A stretch of DNA of 64,000 bases from Paenibacillus dendrobii (GCF_009807035.1 NZ_WUBI01000001.1:2108001-2172000); one strand, 5' to 3'. Positions 1 to 8,905 are shown, counted from the stretch's first letter. Numbers and translations: made by a program. The notes: generated by a model not told the origin, from the letters alone.

Positions 1-2
1 AT

Positions 3-74
3 GCCATGGAACGCACCCATAAGCAGGCGATTTTCAATACGACCAAACTGCTCGCTGCTTATGTAAAAGCTTAA
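3..74 (+). CDS. C-terminal tail of an unidentified gene (5' partial)
   Basis: One reading frame is open from the left edge to a TAA at 72-74 and encodes a tail ending TTKLLAAYVKA. It is followed 22 bases later by a strong terminator, which suggests the end of a real plus-strand gene whose body lies outside the window. Only 23 residues are visible, so I cannot name the protein. Confidence 0.4.
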   Translation, partial: AMERTHKQAIFNTTKLLAAYVKA

Positions 75-96
75 TGGTTTGACCTAGATCGATAAC

Positions 97-141
97 AAAA
101 CGGCTATCCTTGGTCCATGAGACTAAGGATAGCCGTTTTTT
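97..141. terminator. Bidirectional rho-independent terminator
   Basis: The 11-bp arms CGGCTATCCTT and AAGGATAGCCG (101-111 and 125-135) are flanked by A and T runs. The hairpin lies between the plus-strand tail at the left edge and the convergent BlaR1-like gene, and can serve both. Confidence 0.85.
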
Positions 142-188
142 CGAGCAGAAGACGTCTTCTATGAGTAACTCTGTAAATCTTGCTTATA

Positions 189-1985
189 TTATTTTGTCGA
201 GCCGCCCATTGGAGCCGCTGCTTTCGGAGAATATACGGAAATATGGTCCAGACGTGCTGTCTTATGCGGTCCTACAAATTTCAACTCGTATGCCCCCAGC
301 TCATAAGTCAGGATATCGTCACCGCTGTTGGTCTTCATGGAGCTTGGTTTGCCAAACGTGTTTTGGATCTCGGCGAAGCTGATCTGATTGAAGGCCACGC
401 TTTTGTCCGCCTGGGAACCGAAATACCGGATGTCGTATACTACTTCCCCGCGGCCGATGCCAAAGGCATATGTGCCCCTGCCCGCTCCGGGAGAATAGGA
501 ATCATAGGCATACCGGTCGTTTGGCTGCCATGGACGGTCCGGATCACCCCAAGCTGCGTGGATTTCGTCGATTAGCGTCTTGCCTGCAACGAAATCGGCG
601 CCTTGTACTTTCCCTTTTTTGGCCAACGCGTAAATATCTTTAAGCTGCCGTTCATGTCCACTCGTGACGGACCCGCCGGATGAAGTTTGCTTGGCACCGG
701 AGGAACCGGTACTGCCTTGATTGCTGTCGGTGTGATTGGATGAAGGGGTGCCGCTCTTGGAAGACGTATCTGCCGCCGAACCGTTCTGGGCATCTTTCGT
801 TCCTTGTGCATCGCCTTCGCCAGCATCTTTGCCTTGTGCATCGGATTGCGTTTCCGTCGGCGCCTCTTTCGCTGGTGTGGTCGCAGGCGGCGGGGACGCG
901 TCGCCGTTACTTGCTGTTTTTCCGTTGGTGAGCGCGCATCCGCTCAATGCCACCACCAAGGCTAAGCCGACTACGGTCCAGCCGACCGATCTTCTTCTGA
1001 AGTTTTTAATCATGATAATCCTCCTCTTCAGCTGCTGCTTAGAGCCTGACAAGCCTGCTGCTCCGGGAATATGCGCACGCTGCTTCGTTCTTTCCAGCAA
1101 CGTGATAACTGTATGTCCATACTCCGCTACACGCTCCGGTTCGATCTTTCGAAGAGCAAGCGCATCCGCAGCAAGCTCCTGATCCTCTCTCATTCGGAAT
1201 AGAGCGTACCAGAGCAAGGGATTGAACCAATGTAGCACGAGCACCAGATGCATGAGCCAATTCACAACAATATCGCCACGCTTCATATGAGCCAGCTCAT
1301 GCAGATAAATGTGCTGCCGCTGTTCTACCCCGAGGCTCTTGCTGTTCATGGGCATTACAAGATGTGGACGAATCCAGCCGAACAATGTCGGTGTAGGCAC
1401 GACAGAGGAGTAGGTTAGGCGTACTCTCCGTCTGATACCCATCGCTTTCTTTGCCTCTTCCAGAACCATCACTTCATCCTCTGATGCCGGTTGCGCCTTT
1501 CGGTGAAGCTTCATAGAAAACAATAGATTTACTGCAAGCAGGTGGATCAATAGCAATACGGCAATCGCTAACCATATGCTTATCATTACCCGTTTTAGGG
1601 ACCATCTATTGCTTGATCCTATCATCGAATCGACCGTGTGCGGTCCGCTGCTTTCCGGATGAATAGCAGGCAAAAACGCTTGTGGGGAAGAAGGAGATTT
1701 CCCTTCGTCGCCTGGGCTGATTGCCGGTGGAATTGCCGCACTTTGCGTTGCAGCTCCCGTCCAGGGAAATAAATTATAAATGCTGAATTCCGTTTGCGGT
1801 CCGGACGGGATCAGCAGCCTCAGCATCAATAGCAGCCATAGGACGTAATGCCAGCCCGGCTTCAGACGGTTTTTCATGACGGCTTTAATCAATAGGATGA
1901 GAACGGTCATGATACTTGCCAATACGGTCGTTTGAATGACCCAGTCAAAAAAGTGGTTTACTGAGGGGTTCGTGAGCACTTCCAT
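189..1985 (-). CDS. BlaR1-type M56 membrane metallopeptidase fused to a DUF4309 (YjgB-like) domain
   Basis: This is a membrane-anchored zinc protease, predicted to sense a signal and inactivate the BlaI-type repressor encoded just upstream. Hydrophobic segments lie near residues 17-36, 46-60, 132-158 and 240-262. The zinc motif HELAH is at about 229-233, with EDQELAAD downstream as the third-ligand region. In place of the penicillin-binding sensor of classical BlaR1 there is a membrane segment ending LSGC near 350, a long Ser/Thr/Gly/Asp linker, and a C-terminal region (about 455-590) that resembles DUF4309/YjgB. The signal sensed is therefore unlikely to be a beta-lactam; this is inference. 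It is separated by 2 bases from the repressor gene. Confidence 0.85.
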   Translation of the reverse strand: MEVLTNPSVNHFFDWVIQTTVLASIMTVLILLIKAVMKNRLKPGWHYVLWLLLMLRLLIPSGPQTEFSIYNLFPWTGAATQSAAIPPAISPGDEGKSPSSPQAFLPAIHPESSGPHTVDSMIGSSNRWSLKRVMISIWLAIAVLLLIHLLAVNLLFSMKLHRKAQPASEDEVMVLEEAKKAMGIRRRVRLTYSSVVPTPTLFGWIRPHLVMPMNSKSLGVEQRQHIYLHELAHMKRGDIVVNWLMHLVLVLHWFNPLLWYALFRMREDQELAADALALRKIEPERVAEYGHTVITLLERTKQRAHIPGAAGLSGSKQQLKRRIIMIKNFRRRSVGWTVVGLALVVALSGCALTNGKTASNGDASPPPATTPAKEAPTETQSDAQGKDAGEGDAQGTKDAQNGSAADTSSKSGTPSSNHTDSNQGSTGSSGAKQTSSGGSVTSGHERQLKDIYALAKKGKVQGADFVAGKTLIDEIHAAWGDPDRPWQPNDRYAYDSYSPGAGRGTYAFGIGRGEVVYDIRYFGSQADKSVAFNQISFAEIQNTFGKPSSMKTNSGDDILTYELGAYELKFVGPHKTARLDHISVYSPKAAAPMGGSTK

Positions 1986-1987
1986 GT

Positions 1988-2377
1988 TCAGTCCCTCCTC
2001 GTTGAATCCGACTTTTCATCCAGCAGCCTTCTAAGCTCCTCAATATCGGCAGAAGAGAGCTCTTCATCCTTCAGGAAGTTCACCATCAGCGGCTTGAAAG
2101 AACCGCTGTAGATCCGCTTCAAAAAGCTTTTGGTCTCCGCCTTCTGGCATTCTTCCTCGGTAATGAGCGGATAATAGGAGTAAGGTTTGCTGTCTGGATG
2201 ATAGGTGATGGCTTCCTTAGCCACCAAACGATTCAATAGCGTCCGTACGGTCTTTGGACTCCAGTCCATCCGGGAAGCGAGATTCGCAATGACTTCATTT
2301 GCGGTCATCGGGGAGCTCTGCCACAATACTTTCATGACTTCCCACTCCGCCTCGGAGATGATGGGCAGTTTATTCAA
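1988..2377 (-). CDS. BlaI/MecI-family winged-helix repressor
   Basis: At 129 residues this is the normal BlaI size. An N-terminal winged helix (SEAEWEVMKVLWQ, then the SPKTVRTLLNRL recognition region) is followed by a helical dimerisation tail. Family members dimerise on TACA-N2-TGTA operators and are cleaved by the partner M56 protease. It is the first gene of a two-gene operon, and two matching palindromes lie over its promoter, so autoregulation is expected. Confidence 0.93.
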   Translation of the reverse strand: MNKLPIISEAEWEVMKVLWQSSPMTANEVIANLASRMDWSPKTVRTLLNRLVAKEAITYHPDSKPYSYYPLITEEECQKAETKSFLKRIYSGSFKPLMVNFLKDEELSSADIEELRRLLDEKSDSTRRD

Positions 2378-2396
2378 ACCATATTCCCCCTTGTGT

Positions 2397-2450
2397 GATT
2401 ACACGTGTAATCCTTGTTGATAATATTACATATGTAATCCTGAATGTCAA
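2397..2450 (-). promoter_or_regulatory. Promoter with two BlaI/MecI-type operators
   Basis: On the minus strand a TTGACA -35 (2445-2450) and TAATAT -10 (2423-2428) are separated by 16 bases. One perfect palindrome, ATTACATATGTAAT (2425-2438), overlaps the -10. A second, GATTACACGTGTAATC (2397-2412), lies just downstream. Both contain the TACA-N2-TGTA core recognised by BlaI/MecI repressors, and their centres are 27 bp apart. Confidence 0.85.
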
Positions 2451-2495
2451 CCAAGTGTTCGCCTGTATTTTCACCCCATCATCTGGACAATAAAT

Positions 2496-2533
2496 AAAAA
2501 GACACGCTAAATCAGCTGATTTAGCATGTCTTT
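2496..2533 (-). terminator. Terminator of the ABC-F gene
   Basis: A long hairpin built on GCTAAATCAGCTGATTTAGC with flanking AAAGACA/TGTCTTT arms is followed on the minus strand by a T-rich tract. It lies just after the ABC-F stop codon. Confidence 0.85.
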
Positions 2534-2545
2534 CCCCGTACATTT

Positions 2546-4468
2546 TCAATTTTTGCTTGCTTCAATTTTTTCAGCCAGCTCATTCAAATAGGTCCAGCGT
2601 TCCATCAGATGCTCAAGTTCCTGCTCTGTTTCCTGCTGCTTTTGCATCAGCTCCTGCAACAGAGCCGAATCGCTAAAGGATTCCTCCATTTTTTTCTGAA
2701 TGTCCACCAACTTAGTTTCACAGGCTTCGATCGATTCATCGATTTGTTCGTACTCCCGCTGCTCCTTGTAGCTGAATTTCAGCTTTTCGCGGGGAGTCCC
2801 TTCAGGTGCTGCAGCCTGCGCAGTCGTCTTACCTTTATCAACAGGGCGCTCAGCTGCGGCAGGCTCGCTATTCTTCGCCAACCATTCGCTGTATTCGGTA
2901 TAGTTGCCGACATGGACGCGAATACGTCCCTCACCTTCAAAAGCCATGATTTTATCCACGGTCCGGTCCAGGAAATAACGGTCATGGGATACAACGAAGA
3001 CGACGCCCGGAAAATCATCCAGATAATCCTCCAGAACAGCCAACGTCTGGATATCCAGGTCATTGGTCGGTTCGTCCAAGAGAAGAACATTAGGTGCAGA
3101 CATGAGCACCCTCAGCAAATAAAGCCGGCGCTTTTCTCCTCCAGACAGTCTGGAAATCGGCGTCCACTGCATGGCTGGCGAGAACAGAAACCGCTCCAGC
3201 ATCTGGGAGGCGGTAATGCTGCTGCCGTCATCTGTGCGGATAACCTCTGCTTCTTCCTTGATGTATTCGATCACCCTCATGTTGCCGTCCATGTCTTGAT
3301 GTTCTTGCGTGAAATAGCCGATCTTCACGGTCGTGCCTGTGATGACCTCTCCTTCATCCGGCTGCAATCTTCCGGAAATCATATTCAGCAGCGTCGATTT
3401 CCCGCTTCCGTTCGGTCCCGCGATACCCACGCGGTCTCCAGGCACGCTGATATAGTTGAGATCCCGTATCAGAACCTTTTCGCCGGCATTTTTGCCGAGG
3501 TGCTCCAGCTCAATAATTTTACGTCCCAGACGCGTTGAAGCTGCAGCCATATCAACAGAACCGCCGCGTGTCGGGCCCTGCTGGTCCTTCAACGCTTCGA
3601 AACGGTCGATCCGTGCCTTTTGTTTGGTCGATCTGGCTTTAGCTCCGCGGCGAATCCAGGCCAGCTCATTCCGCAGCAGATTTTGTCTTTTTTGTTCGGA
3701 TGCTTCTTCGCGCTCTTCTCTCTCGGCCTTCAGCTCAAGAAATCTGGAATAATTGGCTTCGTACCGGAACAATCTCCCGTGGTCCAGTTCCAGCATGACA
3801 TTGGCTACCCGATCCAGGAAATAGCGGTCATGCGTAATCATGAGCAGAGCGCCGCGGCGCTTTTGAAGATACTGTTCCAGCCAAATGACCGAATCATTGT
3901 CAATATGGTTCGTAGGTTCGTCCAATATCAGCAATTCACAAGGCTCAATCAGGGCCTGCGCCAAAGCGACGCGCTTGCGTTGGCCGCCGGACAGCGTCCC
4001 CATGGTTGCCTCAAAGTTCTCAATGCCAAGCTTGGATAAAATGATTTTCGCTTCGCTCTCCATTTGCCAGGCCTGAAGTGACTCCATTTGCTGATTCAGC
4101 TTCATCAGCTTTTCCTGCAGTCCGGTATCCGCGGAATTCAATTCAAGCAGCTCCATGGTTTCCGTATAGTCCCTTACCACCTTCAGTTTGGGATCATTCC
4201 CCTCAAAAACCTGCTGAAGCACGGTATTCTCCGGATTAAAATCCGGATTTTGCGCCAGAAAACGAACTCTGACCTGATTTCCGATCGAGATCCCGCCTTC
4301 ATCCGGCTGTTCCAATCCTGCGATGACGCGCAAAAACGTGGACTTCCCCGTTCCGTTTACGCCAACGATACCGATTTTGTCCTGATCTTCCATGCCGAAA
4401 GATGCATCTTCAAACAGGATCTTCTCGCCATAGCTTTTGGATATATGTTCAACGGTCATAATGTTCAT
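2546..4468 (-). CDS. yfmR: ABC-F ribosome-associated ATPase, YfmR/Uup type
   Basis: This is a cytosolic twin-ATPase with no membrane domain. ABC-F proteins of this type act at the ribosome E site on stalled or non-productive complexes. The first Walker A GVNGTGKST is near residue 36, with LSGGQ near 160 and LDEPTNHID shortly after. The second cassette has GPNGSGKST near 355, LSGGEKRRL and LDEPTNDLD. A basic interdomain linker (LAWIRRGAKARSTKQKAR) and a C-terminal coiled coil of about 80 residues match YfmR/Uup rather than antibiotic-resistance ABC-Fs. At 640 residues the length is normal. It is monocistronic with its own terminator. Confidence 0.9.
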   Translation of the reverse strand: MNIMTVEHISKSYGEKILFEDASFGMEDQDKIGIVGVNGTGKSTFLRVIAGLEQPDEGGISIGNQVRVRFLAQNPDFNPENTVLQQVFEGNDPKLKVVRDYTETMELLELNSADTGLQEKLMKLNQQMESLQAWQMESEAKIILSKLGIENFEATMGTLSGGQRKRVALAQALIEPCELLILDEPTNHIDNDSVIWLEQYLQKRRGALLMITHDRYFLDRVANVMLELDHGRLFRYEANYSRFLELKAEREEREEASEQKRQNLLRNELAWIRRGAKARSTKQKARIDRFEALKDQQGPTRGGSVDMAAASTRLGRKIIELEHLGKNAGEKVLIRDLNYISVPGDRVGIAGPNGSGKSTLLNMISGRLQPDEGEVITGTTVKIGYFTQEHQDMDGNMRVIEYIKEEAEVIRTDDGSSITASQMLERFLFSPAMQWTPISRLSGGEKRRLYLLRVLMSAPNVLLLDEPTNDLDIQTLAVLEDYLDDFPGVVFVVSHDRYFLDRTVDKIMAFEGEGRIRVHVGNYTEYSEWLAKNSEPAAAERPVDKGKTTAQAAAPEGTPREKLKFSYKEQREYEQIDESIEACETKLVDIQKKMEESFSDSALLQELMQKQQETEQELEHLMERWTYLNELAEKIEASKN

Positions 4469-4592
4469 CTTTATTTTCCCTACTTCTCTCTCTGAATTGG
4501 AATTCGTAATACTATTTTAGCATATGCTCCATGCCGATATAAACAACTCCGGTAGGCAAGATCCGCAATCAGCCCTGTTCATAACAGAAAAA

Positions 4593-4699
4593 ACCGTCTT
4601 CGAATATAAAATGAACTAAAGCATCTCTAAGCGTTCCCGATCTATACCACTGTAATAGAAATGGCTCGCCTGTTCTTTAGTTCATGTTATACGGACGGT
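4593..4699. repeat. Short element with long terminal inverted repeats (MITE-like)
   Basis: Arms 4605-4621 (TATAAAATGAACTAAAG) and 4675-4691 match as an inverted repeat at 16 of 17 positions, with a 53-base centre. Outer ACCGTC/GACGGT blocks at 4593-4598 and 4694-4699 extend the symmetry. No coding potential is visible inside. It sits between the ABC-F start and the end of the broken TetR gene. It could be a miniature transposable element or a large cruciform; no clear target duplication is seen. Confidence 0.55.
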
Positions 4700-4726
4700 C
4701 TATTCTTAAAGATAAGCCTTTTTTTC

Positions 4727-5078
4727 CTAGGACTTTGCCGGCATGAAACCATGAATGAATAAGCCTGAGGCAAAACGGATTCTTTTGCTTAAATCATCTT
4801 CATCAAAATCCGGATGATACAGTATATCCATCTTCAGCCGGTCCAGCATCCCGATATAGGTTTGCGCGTATAGCACGGCGTCTTCACGGCAAACCGTCTC
4901 CAGGATTCCTACAACGATTCGGGTGTACTTCTCCATAAAATGCTTGAGATAGACCTTTGGCGATGCCGGCTAGCTCCGCAATATCGGACATTTTGGTTTC
5001 GTAAAAGCCATGGGTTCCAAAAAGATCATAACCCGCATTCAAGATGGCTTCATGCTTGTCCTTGTGTAAACTGCCCAT
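4727..5078 (-). pseudogene. Broken TetR-family regulator
   Basis: The first part encodes a typical TetR N-terminus (HEAILNAGYDLFGTHGFYETKMSDIAELAGIAKG). The reading frame then changes: the continuation is VYLKHFMEKYTRIVV followed by a TetR-like C-terminal half ending GFMPAKS. Together the pieces give about 115 residues, against roughly 190 for the family. An internal deletion starting inside the recognition helix has therefore removed the ligand-domain entry and shifted the frame. No functional DNA-binding protein is expected. Confidence 0.8.
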
Positions 5079-5133
5079 TGGTACCGCCTCCTACTGTCTA
5101 CTGCACGTTCAGGATATTCGATCAACGTCAGAT

Positions 5134-5934
5134 TCACACCAAAAGGGACAAAGCCCACGCCGCTAGGCCGCCGATGCAGGATGACAGAAAATTCACCGCA
5201 TCATTGTTCATCCAGCGAAGTCCCCGGATCTGACGGGTCGGCTGTCCGCAGTGCGTCAGCACTTCGACTTCCTTGCCGCATACTTGGCATCCGTTCATGA
5301 CTTGCAGCGTTGCCCCGATAATAGAATCGGTAAAAGCACCCGCTAGCCCGCCAAAAATGCCTGCGATCAGGAAATGCAATAGCATATGATCCATTCCAGC
5401 GCCATAAGCAAACAGCCAGCCAAACAAAGCGATCATCAGTCCGCCAAGAGCTGCTGCCGTGCTTCCCAGCAAGCTTACACCGCCTGAAGTGCCCGGAGGT
5501 ACCACCTTTCCCGTAAGCACGGAGCGCGGAGGCCTGCGGCTAAGTCCTCCCCATTCCGTTGCCCAGGTATCCGCAGTTGCGGCAGCCATAACGCCTATGA
5601 AGGCATACACCCAACCCGTATGAGGCCATATAGCATTCAGAATGCACAGAAGCATGCCAGCGCCGCCGTTGGCCAGCACCTGACCGGCGTCACGCGTCCC
5701 CGTTTTGGCGTAAGTTTGCTCAAGCTCCGCCTTGTTGGCTTGTTTGAACTTCGAAAGCAGCGAAGAGCTGATGAAAAACACCAGCAAAATGCCAAACCAT
5801 AGCAAACTCCCCGCGCCAAAATAGATCGTCCCCATGACAAAGGCGGCTGCCGCTCCCGACAGGGTAAGCGAACGTTTTAAGTAAGCCCCTCCAGCGACGA
5901 TAAGAGCGCACAGTCCTCCGATCAGCCATGCCAT
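5134..5934 (-). CDS. DUF92-family integral membrane protein
   Basis: The protein has 266 residues and about six or seven hydrophobic segments. It carries the family hallmarks DTWATEWGGLS, PPGTSGGVS and a GAFTDSIIGATLQ segment. Known members include plant VTE6-type phytyl-phosphate kinases and bacterial proteins of unknown role; I do not assign a substrate. A CxxC pair (CQVCGKE) lies near residue 215. The start lies 2 bases after the upstream stop codon, suggesting translational coupling with the FAH-family gene. Confidence 0.8.
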   Translation of the reverse strand: MAWLIGGLCALIVAGGAYLKRSLTLSGAAAAFVMGTIYFGAGSLLWFGILLVFFISSSLLSKFKQANKAELEQTYAKTGTRDAGQVLANGGAGMLLCILNAIWPHTGWVYAFIGVMAAATADTWATEWGGLSRRPPRSVLTGKVVPPGTSGGVSLLGSTAAALGGLMIALFGWLFAYGAGMDHMLLHFLIAGIFGGLAGAFTDSIIGATLQVMNGCQVCGKEVEVLTHCGQPTRQIRGLRWMNNDAVNFLSSCIGGLAAWALSLLV

Positions 5935-5936
5935 AA

Positions 5937-6551
5937 TCAGCCGATCACGCAGCTTCCCAGAAGCTGGTCTCCAAAACGGAGTTCAAACGTATCTCCCGTA
6001 GCGCATGGTCCAACACCGGCTGGTGTGCCCGTAAAGATAATGTCTCCCTCGCCGAGACCGTAATGGATGCCGATATAATCCACAATCTCCTGAAGAGAAA
6101 AGATCATGTCCTTAATATTCCCCCGCTGTACCTCCGAGCCGTTTTTATGTACCGTAAAATCCTGGGCTCCTGTCGCTTCTACGCCAGGGAAATCCATAAA
6201 TCCGGAAATCGGAGCAGAATTACGGAAGCCTTTGGCAGCCGTCCATGGATGGCCCTTTTTCTTGATCACCGATTGAACATCGCGCAAGGTAAAGTCGATC
6301 CCGAGCGCCATTTTATCCACCAGATCATCCACCTTAATCCCCGGCTCATAGGAACGGCTCACGCGGAGAACCAGTTCTCCTTCATAGTGGACCTCTCCCT
6401 TGTCTTGAGGAAGCGCTAAGATCTTACCTTCCAATTCAACAGCCGCATGAGACGGCTTCATAAAAATCATAGGTTCTTCAGGTACGTCGTTTCCGAGTTC
6501 AGCAGCATGAAGTTTGTAATTACGGCCAACACAATATACGTTATGAATCAT
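5937..6551 (-). CDS. Fumarylacetoacetate hydrolase (FAH)-family protein
   Basis: The protein belongs to the FAH/2-oxohepta-3-ene-dioate isomerase family, which acts on beta-diketo or oxaloacetate-type acids with a divalent metal. Recognisable parts are VGRNYKLHAAELG at the N-terminus, EGELVLRVS, GIDFTLRDVQ, KGFRNSAPISGF and the C-terminal IFTGTPAGVGP. I chose the ATG at 6551 because it has an AAAGGA site about 10 bases upstream and follows the GDPD stop; an upstream start at 6611 would overlap that gene without a better site. The substrate cannot be read from sequence. Confidence 0.85.
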   Translation of the reverse strand: MIHNVYCVGRNYKLHAAELGNDVPEEPMIFMKPSHAAVELEGKILALPQDKGEVHYEGELVLRVSRSYEPGIKVDDLVDKMALGIDFTLRDVQSVIKKKGHPWTAAKGFRNSAPISGFMDFPGVEATGAQDFTVHKNGSEVQRGNIKDMIFSLQEIVDYIGIHYGLGEGDIIFTGTPAGVGPCATGDTFELRFGDQLLGSCVIG

Positions 6552-6586
6552 CGTCACATCATCCTTTTGTCGTTTAGTAGAGGTTT

Positions 6587-7315
6587 TCAGTACCCAAAGG
6601 TCTTTTTCCACACATCAGGTCGATTGGTGCAAATCAAAATTTCCGGGGAAATATTCGCCAGCCGCTTCATGCGTTTGGCATCATCCACCGTCCAGCCCAT
6701 CACCGTTATTCCTGCTGCTTGCAGTTGTTCTAAAAGTTCATGATCCAGGTTAGGATGCCCGATCGACAGAAATGAGCATTGAAGGGACTGCAGCCGCTCC
6801 ACCAAATCCTTTGGCCTGGCATCGATGATCAGACCGGTCTTGATATCCGGATTTATTTGCTTAGCCTTGAGCAGTGCACCCGCATCAAATGAAGTCAGGA
6901 CGACATCCTGCTCCATGTGAAAAGATGAAACCCGGTTAATGACCGCTTGTTCAAGCCCCGGATACATATTCCCCGAGGTTTTGAGCTCTATGTTCAGGCG
7001 AACACAGCCGCAGCTAAGGTGAAGCACCTCTTCCAAGGAGGGAATACGCTCCCCATGAAACTCTCTGCCTTTCCAGCTTCCCGCATCCAAGCGGTGAATC
7101 TGCTGCCAGGTATGATCCTTCACTTTTCCGCTGCCGTTTGTCGTTCGATCCAGACTAAAATCATGTATGACCACCGGAATCCCGTCTGCCGTAAGCTGGG
7201 TATCAATTTCCATCCACTGTACATAAGGTTCCGCTATCGCCATACGAAAGGCAGCCATCGTATTCTCCGGTGCCTTACCGGAAAAACCGCGATGAGCCAC
7301 ACACAGATTATTCAT
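6587..7315 (-). CDS. Glycerophosphodiester phosphodiesterase (GDPD family)
   Basis: It hydrolyses glycerophosphodiesters to glycerol-3-phosphate and an alcohol. The family signature AHRGFSGKAPENT (catalytic His near residue 8) and EIDTQLTADGIPVVIHD (metal-binding Glu/Asp and second His) are intact, followed by LNIELKT and a C-terminal GWTVDD. There is no signal peptide, so the enzyme is probably cytoplasmic. It lies in a same-strand cluster between the CapA gene and the FAH gene, with short gaps. Confidence 0.92.
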   Translation of the reverse strand: MNNLCVAHRGFSGKAPENTMAAFRMAIAEPYVQWMEIDTQLTADGIPVVIHDFSLDRTTNGSGKVKDHTWQQIHRLDAGSWKGREFHGERIPSLEEVLHLSCGCVRLNIELKTSGNMYPGLEQAVINRVSSFHMEQDVVLTSFDAGALLKAKQINPDIKTGLIIDARPKDLVERLQSLQCSFLSIGHPNLDHELLEQLQAAGITVMGWTVDDAKRMKRLANISPEILICTNRPDVWKKTFGY

Positions 7316-7352
7316 CCTTCTCCCCCCAAACTCTGCTTCTTACATTCTTGGC

Positions 7353-8777
7353 TCAGCCCGGCGTTACTACACCATCTTCGGAGATTTTCACGCCGCCGAT
7401 GGACAGTTTCTGCAGTTCTTTCATCAGCTGGCTGCCTTCCTGAGCATTCATCGGCACCGGCTGCCCAAGCTCCGCATGGTATGGTACAAGCTTCATGCTG
7501 CAGCCGGATTTTGGCTTGCAGGTAGCCTGGAACACCGCTGTTTTCCATGTCGAAGGAGTACTCGATTTTGTAAAAATAAAGTTCCCTGTACTATATGCGA
7601 TCCATTTGCCTTTATACTGCTCAAGCCCCTGCAGCACATGGGGATGCCCGCCGATGATCAGATCTGCTCCCGCATCGACGAAATCATGTGCGAGCTTTTT
7701 TTGGATGTCATTAGGCGTTAAGGAACGTTCAATGCCCCAATGCGCCATGACAATAACCAAGTCTGCCTGTTTACGGGCTTCTGCAATCGAAGCAAGGACA
7801 CGGGAAGCCTTATCATAGGCGCTCGCCACACCTGGCTTATTGGCCCCGGCGGCCCAATTCGGTTCAGGATACACCCGGCTGCAGCCGACGACGGCAATGG
7901 TCATGCCGCCCCGCTTGAAAAATAACGGTTCATAAGCGCGTGCCGCATTTTTGCCCGCACCCACGTATTGGATGCCGCTTTGGTCCAAATACTTGATCGT
8001 ATCCAGTAAACCAACCTCTCCCTGATCGAGAATATGGTTATTGCCCAGATTGACAACGTCCATGCCAGCCGCATGCAGGGCATTCAGCGCTTTCGGTGAG
8101 GATTTGAATACAAACTGCTTGTTTTGGGCGCTCACGCCGCCTGTTGTTACCGGCGTTTCGAGATTGCCTAACGTGAGGTCATCCTTTTTGAAGGTATCTC
8201 CCAAATAAGTAAAAGGGTATGAATAGCCTTGTTTCTCCAGCAAACCTTCCACCTTGCCAGAGAAGATCATGTCACCCACAAAATGAATGGTGACGGCCTT
8301 GCCGTTATCATAAACCGTGCTTTGGGCTTCCGGAGTACCTGAATCTTTCTTCGAGGTATCCTCTGCTCCGCTTACCTTGTTAGGCAAAGATGTCGGAGGC
8401 ACGTCTTTCTTCTCCTCTGGCACCTGTTCTTTATCCGTATTCTGTGTACCCTGATCCTTTGGCGGCTGGACCGGATTCTCAGGCTCCTTAGCCTTCTCCT
8501 GTGTAGTCTCCTCTTTAGGGACATCGCTTGGGGAAGCACTCGAATCCGGAGGGGAGTTCTTGTCTTCGGGCAGTCTTTCTTTATTCTCTGTATCAGCAGG
8601 AGCCGAATTCGGAGGCTGAACCCCCGCTGCAGTCTGTCGGTCGTTGATAAAATAATAGGATAATAAAATGACGATCATCAATAGCAATGCGGCATTCATG
8701 GTCAACCATAAACGCCTTTGCCTCAATTTCCGGTTTTTTTGACCGGAACGTTTCTTCTGCGATCTCGGCGGATACAT
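7353..8777 (-). CDS. CapA-family (PGA_cap) membrane-anchored metallophosphatase-like protein
   Basis: A short basic N-terminus and one membrane segment (about 26-45) are followed by a 110-residue Pro/Glu/Lys/Ser-rich linker and a CapA-type domain. Motifs are HFVGDMIFSG, GNLETPVT, NLGNNHILDQG, GGHPHVLQG and YSTGNFIF. CapA proteins act in poly-gamma-glutamate export or anchoring. Stand-alone copies like this one, without capB/capC next to them, are common and functionally undefined, so no capsule is inferred. The domain is predicted to lie outside the membrane. An AAGGAGG site precedes the ATG. Confidence 0.88.
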   Translation of the reverse strand: MYPPRSQKKRSGQKNRKLRQRRLWLTMNAALLLMIVILLSYYFINDRQTAAGVQPPNSAPADTENKERLPEDKNSPPDSSASPSDVPKEETTQEKAKEPENPVQPPKDQGTQNTDKEQVPEEKKDVPPTSLPNKVSGAEDTSKKDSGTPEAQSTVYDNGKAVTIHFVGDMIFSGKVEGLLEKQGYSYPFTYLGDTFKKDDLTLGNLETPVTTGGVSAQNKQFVFKSSPKALNALHAAGMDVVNLGNNHILDQGEVGLLDTIKYLDQSGIQYVGAGKNAARAYEPLFFKRGGMTIAVVGCSRVYPEPNWAAGANKPGVASAYDKASRVLASIAEARKQADLVIVMAHWGIERSLTPNDIQKKLAHDFVDAGADLIIGGHPHVLQGLEQYKGKWIAYSTGNFIFTKSSTPSTWKTAVFQATCKPKSGCSMKLVPYHAELGQPVPMNAQEGSQLMKELQKLSIGGVKISEDGVVTPG

Positions 8778-8857
8778 CGTTCCTCCTTAAAAATGTTCAT
8801 ATTTTAATAGATTCTCCTCGGAATCCATACTATTATATCAGGTTCACGGAAGCAAAT

Positions 8858-8883
8858 AGAACCCCCCGCTGCTGCGGGAGGCT
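8858..8883 (-). terminator. Probable terminator of the hemE-hemH unit
   Basis: CCTCCCGC and GCGGGGGG form a hairpin on the minus strand and are followed by TTCTATTT. It lies about 25 bases beyond the hemH stop codon. Confidence 0.65.
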
Positions 8884-8905
8884 CCATAGATAGAACGGCT
8901 CTGTT

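Noticed and set aside
2609..3538. A 309-codon plus-strand frame opposite yfmR
   Set aside because: Antisense to an ABC-F gene with all ATPase motifs; no independent start signal.
7353..8777. CapA protein as evidence for a poly-gamma-glutamate capsule operon
   Set aside because: capB, capC and capE are not adjacent; solitary CapA-family proteins are widespread.
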